Source: Amphiduros pacificus | Lineage: Eukaryota; Annelida; Polychaeta; Phyllodocida; Hesionidae | Assembly: GCA_949316495.1 (NCBI GenBank) | Contig: OX439002.1 | Span: 11,340,001 to 11,404,000 of the forward strand | Direction of reading: 5' to 3' | Length of the DNA stretch: 64,000 bases | Shown: in pieces, positions 56,757-64,000 of the stretch | How the letters are laid out: every line of letters starts with the position of its first letter | How positions within the stretch are numbered: the stretch's first letter is position 1 | The notes under the pieces: generated by a model | Told to the model about the DNA's origin: nothing | Seen by the model: the letters and a program-made list of their open reading frames with translations, nothing else | The model's database searches: none | Made by a program: the position numbers and the translations under genes

Positions 56757-57179
56757 TCAGGAACCTTGGCAATGCTCTTTGTAGCAAGGCGAATTTCTGA
56801 AAGGACAATTTGACATTTTTGTTAAATAAATCCAGGTAGTTGAGATATCTAAGAACACAATTTACTTTTCAAGACAGTTAAATGTTGAATAAATCTTACC
56901 AATCTTACGAATAATTTTCTTAGCTATTTCAGGATATTTTAGGATATGTTATCATATTTTGTGTTGAAAACATATTTCAGATAAACAGCTTAATGAATTT
57001 ACACATTAATCATTAAGAAATAAAGAACTGATTTACCTGTTCAACGCCATACAACAGGCTGTTGATACGGGTCCTCCATTCCGACAGGCGCTACCACATA
57101 AATTTTGTGCATGCACAATGGGCATATCAATGACCACAACAGACAAAACCATCAGAATTATAACCATTGATCCAACCAT
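56757..57179 (-). CDS. Small secreted six-cysteine peptide, two exons
   Basis: Exon 1 (57179-57037) starts MVGSMVIILMVLSVVV, a strong signal peptide probably cut after IVHA, leaving an N-terminal Gln. It ends at a consensus donor, aacag|gtaaat, in phase 2. The 240-bp intron (57036-56797) ends in an excellent acceptor, ttgtcctttcag. Exon 2 (56796-56757) adds RNSPCYKEHCQGS and a TGA. The 60-aa precursor gives a mature peptide of about 36 residues with six cysteines spaced C-x3-C-x9-CC-x8-C-x4-C, the C-C-CC-C-C order of knottin-like and diapausin-like defence peptides. A second acceptor-like site (tgtactttacag) 5' of the ATG suggests a 5'-UTR intron. It looks whole. Family not identified; a secreted defence or signalling peptide is inferred. 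Confidence 0.68.
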
Positions 57180-57640
57180 TTTAAATATGTCAAGTGAGCT
57201 GTAAAGTACATTGTAATATATTTTTCTTACAACATATTGTGAATACATTTGAGAAACTACAATAATAAAGGAATAAAGTTTAGATTGAAACAAATTTAAT
57301 TTAAGATTGAATTTTCTAATTCTAGATATAGATTATAAAATCAGCTTTAAAACATTTATGAAAAAGTAACATGTTGGAAGAAAACTATTCCAGTTTTTTT
57401 CATTATTTCCATCTGAAAATTGAATATTTCAAAACATCCGTCATTAATTATTATAATAATAACCTGGTAACTTACCTCTTATATCTCAGTCTTTGACATT
57501 ATGTGTTTGCTTTGAGACCCAGGGCCCGATTTTTCCATCAAATAGCTCAGTGTCTGACATTATGTGATCTTGTAATGACCTCATCTCCCACTTTAATTTC
57601 CTTTGGTATTATAGCATTTTTACAATGCGAGTTTTTACCG
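57180..57640. other. Spacer upstream of the peptide gene
   Basis: AT-rich, no open frame of note. On the minus strand it should hold the promoter and 5' UTR of the peptide gene; an acceptor-like tgtactttacag lies at about 57198-57209. A short direct repeat, 'gtctttgacattatgtg' and 'gtgtctgacattatgtg', lies at 57490-57567. Confidence 0.4.
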
Positions 57641-57644
57641 CATA

Positions 57645-58110
57645 CTATCATTTCGGTTTTTTAATCACATCAGAGGTCCCATATATGCAGTAAAGAGAAA
57701 AGGACCCAGTCCCTGTGGGACCCTGATTTAATGAGAATATTGTCTGACATTTTCCATCAATGATGACACATTGTTTTTTATTAAATATATATGACTTGAA
57801 CCATTTTGAAGTCATCCCATTAATACCACATCCCTTTTCCAATCTTTCTAGAAGTTTATCATGGTCAATAGTGTCAAAACTGCAGAGAGGTCTAGTAGCA
57901 CTAGCATTACTGTCTTATTGTTATCATTGTCCATAAGCATATAATTCTGTACCCTAAGGAGTGCGGTTTCAGTGCTGTGATGCTCCTTATATGCTGATTG
58001 AATAGGGTGTTTAATTTTTCGGACTTTTTTTCTGATCAAGCTGCTCATTAAAAGAAATGTTCTCTGATATATAGTAAACCCACAGAAAAAAATTAAGACC
58101 AATCGATCAA
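57645..58110 (-). mobile_element. CR1/Jockey-like LINE RT fragment
   Basis: The minus strand encodes QSAYKEHHSTETALLRVQNY and MLVLLDLSAV, then in a second frame FDTIDHDKLLERLEKG, WFKSYIFNKKQCVIIDGK and, in a third, SGVPQGLGPFLFTAYM-like sequence. These are adjacent RT blocks. One frameshift lies near 57880 and another near 57730. The YADD box is not reached. Neither end is defined. Different from LINE-A and LINE-B. Confidence 0.8.
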
Positions 58111-58450
58111 CTTTTAGACCCCCCCACCACCTTGTTTGTATGACCTCGGAAATCAGTGCCTGGTGGCCATTTTCTGGTTAAAATTCAAATCTCTTTGCCT
58201 CATAATTTCATTTTATTCAACTCATGTAGTGTCTGTGTCACACAAATGTAGTTTTAAAGGTTACTTAATATTTCAAGATCATTCCCATTTAATTTGGGTC
58301 AAAATCATTCAAATTCAAGACATTAATTTTGAAAAATATACATTTTCAAATTAATTTCACACTCATATCGGATAAATTTTTCACATTATTTCACATTAAC
58401 TTCAAATTGAGAATTATATTATAGTATGAAAGTTCACAGATTTGTCTCCA
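58111..58450. other. AT-rich spacer
   Basis: No gene seen; about 340 bp between a LINE fragment and an exon-like frame. Confidence 0.4.
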
Positions 58451-58454
58451 TTTC

Positions 58455-58710
58455 ATTTTTATCTCTGCTGAGACTCACAGAGCTCTAGGAGTGGGGAAAA
58501 TGTCTCTCTGTCCATCCGTCTGTCAAAATTTCTTTGAGAGTCTTCTCCAAAACTACCAGTAATATATGTTTTAAATTTGTCCTTCACTCCCATTTCTGCT
58601 ACATCTTTGACAAATGCCACTACTTTAACAATAGCTGCCATTTGTCTGTATTCCTCATCATCTTGTCAGTGCTCTGGAGGTAATGGAGCCATCTTCCATC
58701 CATTCCTAGG
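58455..58710 (-). pseudogene. Unrecognised exon-like frame next to LINE-B
   Basis: The minus strand reads MAPLPPEH, a TGA near 58660, then QDDEEYRQMAAIVKVVAFVK, a conserved-looking charged segment (GVKDKFKTYITGSFGEDSQR) and FSPLLEL, where ct|gtgagt forms a good donor near 58480. A weak acceptor (gaactcctag) lies at about 58700. It sits directly beside the 3' tail of LINE-B. It could be a decayed host exon or a piece of an unknown transposon. I do not recognise the protein. Confidence 0.25.
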
Positions 58711-58996
58711 AGTTCAAACAGGAATGAATGAAAGAATGAATGGTTGCTTAGAGGCACATCAACCACTAAGGTTATTTAGTGCCTAATAGTGGTAAAAACA
58801 TAAGCGTTTATAAAATCAATATGATATGTAAATAATCTTAACAACACAAAATATTAACAAAATCCTCTCAATATATCAGTTATAGACATAACAAATTTGT
58901 ATAAATAAATTCATTTTAAAAGACTTTAAATACCATCTGATGTATTGTGGTTCTTGATAAATAGGCCAATGACCTAAGTAAACAAGAGCTCCACAC

Positions 58997-60318
58997 TTAA
59001 AATTGGTTATAAAGTCCTATTTGGTTTAAAAACGATACTATCACAGAAGAATCTACAGTATCAAATAACGAATGTAAATCTTGCACATTAAAATATTGAG
59101 TCCTAATTATATTAAAATAGATACATTCAATTAAAACATGTTTGATAGTCAAAGCCCTTTGAAATCCAAAACACTGAGGCTGATCTTCGCCTTTAAGAAG
59201 ATAGCAGTGAGTCAAATGACTATGTCCAATTCTTATACGTGATAAAACAGACTCTTCTCTTCGGTTAATTCTAATAGCACCTTTGGTTTTACCTAAAACA
59301 TGCTTAATTTCGTGTAGTTTATTAAAAATAGCTTCGTTCCAGCACAATTGCCATTTAGAACGTAAAAAAACAGTAATATATTTTTTAAACTCTGTATAAG
59401 GTATAAGCATATTTATTGGGTGCTTATCCAATGCTGCTTTGGCAGCTTGGTCAGCAGCCTCATTTCCAAGGATTCCAATATGACTGGGAATCCAGTAAAA
59501 ACGAATCTCTTTATTTTCCTCAATACAGAGTCTATGATGGCGCTCAAGGATTTTGTAAATAAAAGGATTTTTCCAATCCTTTGCTTTCATTGCTTGTAAA
59601 GAAGACAATGAATCAGAAAATATTTTCGATGTGGAGAAGTCTCCACATGATCTAAAGCTAGGTATAAATCATGAAGTTCTGCAGAATAGCTAGACGATTT
59701 ATTTGGCAGACGTTCTGAATAAATATGATTGCCCTTAACAGCAGCTGCAGCAGCCTTGTCATCATCAAATGACCCATCAGTGTATATACACTGATATCCA
59801 GTGAAAATAGATTTTATTTCTTTGTATCTATTTATATAAAGGGATGGATCGGTTGAGTATCTTTTTAATTCTGACATGGCTACATTAATATTTAAAGTTT
59901 CGTAGGTCCATGGAGGTGTTTCTGGATATTGAAATTTAGCTATTTGATTCGGATTTAAATTTAAGGATTGTAAAGATTCCTTGATGCGAATGCCAAAAGT
60001 TGGTATTGTATTTGGTTTATTTTCAAAAAGATCAACATAATTTGGATTGAATATAATATCATGTGCAGGATTGTCTAGACAAGCTGCAATTTTTGCAGCA
60101 TACTGAAGGGCAAGCTTTTCTCTTCTTAAATCAAGAGGCAGTTCATCTGCCTCAACTGCCAAGCTATCTGCAGGTGATGTACGAAATGCACCAAGGCATA
60201 ATCTTAAACCTTGATTTTGTACAGGATCAAGCATTTCAATATAAGATGGGCGTGCTGATCCATATATCATCCACCCATAATCAAGCTTAGAATGTACCAG
60301 CGCTCTGAATAATTGCAA
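58997..60318 (-). pseudogene. LINE-B ORF2, thumb and RNase H
   Basis: From 60318: FRALVHSKLDYGWMIYGSA and QNQGLRLCLGAFRTSP (RT thumb), then RNase H with CIYTDGSFDD near 59790 (first D), SAELHDLYLALDHVE (E), a frameshift near 59605, then FSDSLSSLQAMKAK (D) and WIPSHIGILGNEAADQAAKA near 59450 (H and D). All RNase H catalytic residues are present. A cysteine/histidine-bearing C-terminal part (HLTHCYLLKGEDQPQCFGFQ, then HVLIEC) ends at 58997. RNase H places the element in the I superfamily. Confidence 0.9.
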
Positions 60319-61800
60319 TAAAACATTGCGGTCCCCTCCCCAATCGGTATGGGCAAGAACCCGTAATAAATCTAATGCCTTCTGGCATTTTTTTTACATA
60401 TTTAATGTGAGGAATAAAAGATAATTTCCTGTCCAAGAAACTTGGTTTCTTCGACAACAGGTATCCGAGTTTGGCCTAAATAAAGATCAGGATCTGGGTG
60501 AACCTTCCATTTTTTACAAAAGTGCATACACACAGTTTTCTTTAAAGAAAACTTAAATCCATTATGATCAGCCCATTCTTGTAATCTATTTAAGTGTTGT
60601 TGGAGCTGTCGTTCTATTGTATGCATGCTTGTGGACCTGTAGCTTAAGTTGAAATCATCCACAAAAAGTGAGCAATCTGCTCCAGGCCTCATACTATCAA
60701 CAATACTGTTAATTTTAATAATAAAAAGGGTACTGATAATATACTTCCGTGTGGAACACCCATTTCCTGATCAAAAGCATCAGAAAGTGATGCACCCACT
60801 CGAACTTTAAAATGTCTGTTTGATAGAAAATTTTGAATAAAAAGGGGTAAACGACCCCTTAATCCCATATCATATAAATCGCTCATTATCCCATATTTCC
60901 ATGTGGTGTCATATGCCTTTTCTAAATCAAAGAAAATACTCACCACGTGCTCACCTTTTATAAAACCCTCTCTTATAAATGTCTCTAAACGTCCCAGGTG
61001 GTCAATGGTACTTCGAGTTTTTCTAAAGCCACTTTGTGCAACAGAAATATAAGCTGCAGTTTCCAAAAACCAAATTAAACGCTCGTTAATCATTCGTTCC
61101 ATTGATTTACAAATACAACTTGTTAAAGCAATGGGACGATAATTATTTGAATCTGATGAATCTTTGCCAGGTTTGGGAAGGGGAATGATAGTGGCTTCCC
61201 TCCATGAAGGAGGAAAATCACCGCTTTCCCAAATTGTATTAAAAATATCTAAAAGATGCCCAAGTGATTGGTCAGGGAGATGTTTAAGGATTTGGTAGTG
61301 AATTTGATCAGGTCCAGGAGCAGCATCATGAGATTTATCCAAAGCAAGTTTGAAATCTTCTATTGTAAATGATTTATTATATACTTCCAAGTTATGGGAT
61401 ATAAAATTTAGTTGGTTTCTTTCTTTTCTAGTTTTTTGTTGTTGAAATTTGGCAGAATAATTATTTGATGAGGAATTTTTGGAAATGGTTTGACCTATTG
61501 TGTTGCCTATTTCGGTGGGATTTGTAATTAATTGGCCATTATGATTTAGATGTTTGATCCTTGCTCCACCTCCCTTCCCAGTAATTTTACGCAACATATC
61601 CCAGCATTTCTTAATTGGTGAACGTGTATTTAATTTAGAAACATATTCTTTCCAGCTTTTTCTTTTACTTATTTTAATAATGTAACAGGCTTTAGCTCTC
61701 TTTATACGAAACTGGTGCAAATTATACTGAGTTGGCTGTCGATTAAATTTTTTCAGAGCTTTTTTTTGCTCCTTGACAGCTTTTTTGCTCATCACTAAAC
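60319..61800 (-). pseudogene. LINE-B ORF2, reverse transcriptase
   Basis: RT blocks on the minus strand: linker (KKFNRQPTQYNLHQFRIKRA), DKSHDAAPGPDQIHYQILKH near 61320, WREATIIPLPKPGKDSSDSN, NYRPIALTSCICKSMERMIN, SGFRKTRSTIDHL, SIFFDLEKAYDTTWKYGIM near 60920, QEMGVPHGSILSV near 60755, a frameshift near 60730, and FVDDFNLSYRS near 60660, the catalytic F-VDD box. Further frameshifts lie at about 60430 and 60340-60390. Confidence 0.9.
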
Positions 61801-62666
61801 CAGGGTTTTTCTTTAATTTTAGAATTTGGCTTTGATTTGGGAATACACCCATCAGCAATATCATACAATGAATCTGTAAAAACTTGAAGAGGATCATCTA
61901 CATTGTTAAAACTTTCTGGAGTTATTTTATTAAAATATGTTTGAAATTTTGCCCAATCGGCTTTATGAAATTTCCACTTGGGGATTTGTTCGTCTGATGG
62001 AGGAAAATGGTTATTTAAAATAATGGGATAATGATCACTCCCCCATTGATCTTCCTCTACTTCCCAGGAATAGTCTAAAAATAAATTTGGAGTGCACATG
62101 GAGAGATCTATTGATGTTAAAGAGCCTGTAGCAGGATGTAAATATGTCAGGGAATCATCATTCCAAAGGCACAAACTATTATTATTTAAAAAATCTTCTA
62201 TTTTACGTCCTTTGGCATCTGTATTATTTCTGCCACCCCAAATATAGTTGTGTGCATTAAAGTCACCAACTAACAGATATGGCTGTGGCAGCTGGGTTAT
62301 CAAATTATTTAAATCTGTAATATTATCTGGCTCACTAGGCGGTAAATATATTGAACATATAGTTAATGTATTATGCAGGGTAACCCTGACAGCAGAAGCT
62401 TGTAAATTAGTATTTAATGTTACTTCACTTTGTGGTATACAGGATTTAACAAAAACAGAAACTCCGCCATGTGCTCGGTCCATTGCATCTATTGAACCAA
62501 CTTTATTATAAGGTACATACCCCTTAAATGTTGTGGAATTATCTTTGAATTTGGTTTCTTGTAAACAAATTACCGATGCATTATATATTTGGGCTAATAA
62601 CTCCAGTTCTGGCCTGTTTGCCTCGAATCCTCTACAGTTCTATTGTATGATACTGCCAATAGCCAT
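61743..62666 (-). pseudogene. LINE-B ORF2, APE endonuclease
   Basis: The start codon is taken at 62666 (MAIGSIIQ). The next codon, expected to be W of the usual QWNCRG motif, is TAG at 62640-62642. The domain then reads NCRGFEANRPELELL, VICLQETKFKDN (E), HGGVSVFVK, ICSIYLPPSEPDNITD, LLVGDFNAHNYIWGG near 62260 (D and N), TSIDLSMCTPNLFL and WGSDHYPIIL near 62035 (D and H). All catalytic residues are present. A frameshift near 61800 leads into the RT frame. Confidence 0.9.
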
Positions 62667-62704
62667 ATTAAAAATAATGAGGATAAATATAGGATTTAAC
62701 ATAA

Positions 62705-63925
62705 TCATTTAAGTTTATGATTATGTTTTGAGTGAACAGGTGTAAAATGTATATCGGAAGGATCACCTGTGTCCATCCTTTCTAAGGATTTAGTTCTATT
62801 TATTTTTGTTTTGCTTTGATCTTTGATTTCTTTTTTGTCTGATTTCTTAACTGGTCTATTGCTATTTACATTTTTATTACTAGATGATGTGGAGGGAGTC
62901 TGTGAAGAGGTTTTAGTGGATGAAACTGTTGGTATATTTATTACTGGGGTTGTGGTTGTTTGGGTTTGAGTGGATGTTCCTGAAGATTTGGAGGTAATTG
63001 AAAAATAGGAATAATTCTTTTCATCGATTGGCCAGGTTATTTCTGTCTGTATTGCTATTGTTTTTGTCTCTTTGGTTTTTAAGGTGGTAGCATAGGATGT
63101 TTTGGAATTATTAAAACTTTCTACACGTTTACGTGCCTCAGGAAAAGAAATGTTTTCGGTGTGGCGTATTCGCTGAATCTCCTTCTCTTTTAAAAATGAA
63201 GGACAATTCCGTGAATACGATGGATGATTGCCTTGACAATTCACACATTTCTTGGTTTCCGAAGAACACTCTTCTCCACTATGCTGGGCTGTACATTTCG
63301 GGCAAGTTATGTTTCCTTTGCATCGATCAGATCCATGTCCATACCTCTGACACTTGAAGCAGCCCAGAGGATTTGGAATGAAAACATCAACTTGGACGTT
63401 TAAATATGCAACTTTAATAGATGTTGGAAGCTGCGCTGCTTCAAATGTCAGAATGAATGTATTGATTGGACTTTTGGCTCCATCCTTCTTAATAAAAATT
63501 AATTTGCAATGGACAACATCTTGATCTTTTAATTCTTCCACTATTTCCTCTTCAGAAACTCCCACCAGATCTGGGCATCTGATCACTCCTTTTTTATTAT
63601 TGAGGGTCTTGTGAGCCGTTATTAAAACTGGAACTGTGGCCAACATTCAGCATTTTAAAAGATTGTCCGCATGGCTTTTCCGCTCAACTTCAATTAATAA
63701 ACTAGTTCCCATTTTTTAAACTGTTTTTGGTACCCCGGCAATGCCTTGAATTCCCTTTGCAATTGCAAAGGGGGACATTTTTGCCAGGGTATGTTCAGCA
63801 TTGGAACTTTCCGCAATTAAAAATCTTGGCCATTTTTCTGTTTTATTCGAATCATCGTCACTGTCTATGTCATTCCTTGGTCGTTTTTGTTTGTTTGGCG
63901 CCATGTGTGTTATTTTATATTTCAT
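62705..63925 (-). pseudogene. LINE-B ORF1 (Gag-like nucleic-acid chaperone)
   Basis: Starts MKYKITHMAPNKQKRPRNDI at 63925 (the second Met, MAPNKQKRP, is also possible). One frame runs to 62705 apart from a TAA near 63716 and a TGA near 63652. It has an RRM-like middle (VVHCKLIFIKKDGAKSP), then three CCHC-type knuckles near 63370-63180 (CFKCQRYGHGSDRC, CPKCTAQHSGEEC, CVNCQGNHPSYSRNC) and a serine/threonine-rich tail ending in a basic segment. It would coat LINE RNA. Typical for Nimb/Jockey/I ORF1. Confidence 0.88.
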
Positions 63926-64000
63926 CAGTTAGGTCCCCTACCCACCACAGAGCCCAACAAGGGGACGCCTTTCTGGGCTGGCAACTCCAAGCCCTGACGC
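63926..64000 (-). other. 5' UTR of LINE-B, cut by the window edge
   Basis: GC-rich on the minus strand (gcttggagttgccagcccag), directly upstream of ORF1. The true 5' end of the element is not in the window. Confidence 0.6.

Larger units (their letters stand above)
58720..64000 (-). mobile_element. LINE-B: I/Nimb-like LINE with RNase H
   Basis: Runs off the right edge. On the minus strand: 5' UTR (63926-64000), ORF1 with zinc knuckles (63925-62705), ORF2 with APE endonuclease, RT and RNase H (62666-58997), then a 3' UTR ending in the tetranucleotide tail ATTCATTCTTTCATTCATTC (58722-58743), as is common for I-superfamily LINEs. ORF1 has two stops and ORF2 one stop plus about five frameshifts, so the copy is dead but nearly full length and not very old. 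Confidence 0.9.

Overview
The window reads as a repeat-rich region of an invertebrate, probably lophotrochozoan (mollusc-like), nuclear genome. The reasons are tRNA-derived SINEs with A and B boxes and long target duplications, APE-type LINEs of two kinds, Ty3/gypsy elements of the Mag and chromodomain types, a DIRS-like remnant, GT-AG introns and a metazoan histone H1-like sequence. No bacterial signals are present. The organism call is an inference from repeat style and is not certain.

Layout. 1-2278: short repeats and a CR1/Jockey-like LINE fragment. 2284-7302: a young Mag-type gypsy element with nearly identical 199-bp LTRs, a perfect 5-bp target duplication and an almost complete gag-pol. 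7308-41430: one LINE (called LINE-A here) spread over 34 kb because other elements have landed in it: a solo LTR (9067-9786), a SINE (9960-10270), a 26-kb env-bearing LTR element (10718-37041) and an unidentified 1.7-kb insert (about 38560-40292). The 26-kb element itself contains a solo LTR of its own family (13989-14733) and another SINE (23041-23361). 41431-52296: a second, 10.9-kb member of the env-bearing family on the minus strand. 52297-58710: the least repeat-dominated stretch, with a SINE head, a DIRS-like remnant, a short LINE RT fragment and what looks like a real two-exon gene for a small secreted six-cysteine peptide (56757-57179, minus). 58720-64000: an I/Nimb-like LINE (LINE-B, minus) with ORF1 zinc knuckles, endonuclease, RT, RNase H and an (ATTC)n tail.

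Most unusual part. The env-bearing family combines gag, protease, RT-RNase H, integrase with a chromodomain, a small proline-rich CxxC ORF and an F-type (errantivirus/baculovirus-F-like) envelope region. The copy in LINE-A also holds about 14 kb between env and the 3' LTR. That stretch carries two further open frames, one of which resembles a strongly diverged RNase H-tail/integrase zinc-finger protein. It also carries a histone H1-like pseudogene, several tandem repeats, and on the opposite strand GC-rich exon-like blocks with matching splice phases. Whether this cargo belongs to the element or accumulated later is the main open question; the second copy cannot decide it because it lacks that interval.

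Host genes. The only plausibly intact host gene is the cysteine-rich peptide gene at 57 kb. The H1-like sequence is a pseudogene, and the antisense exons at 27.2-28.4 kb are candidates only. All LTR, env-bearing and DIRS-like copies are treated as fossils and described at the level of parts, age and overall state.
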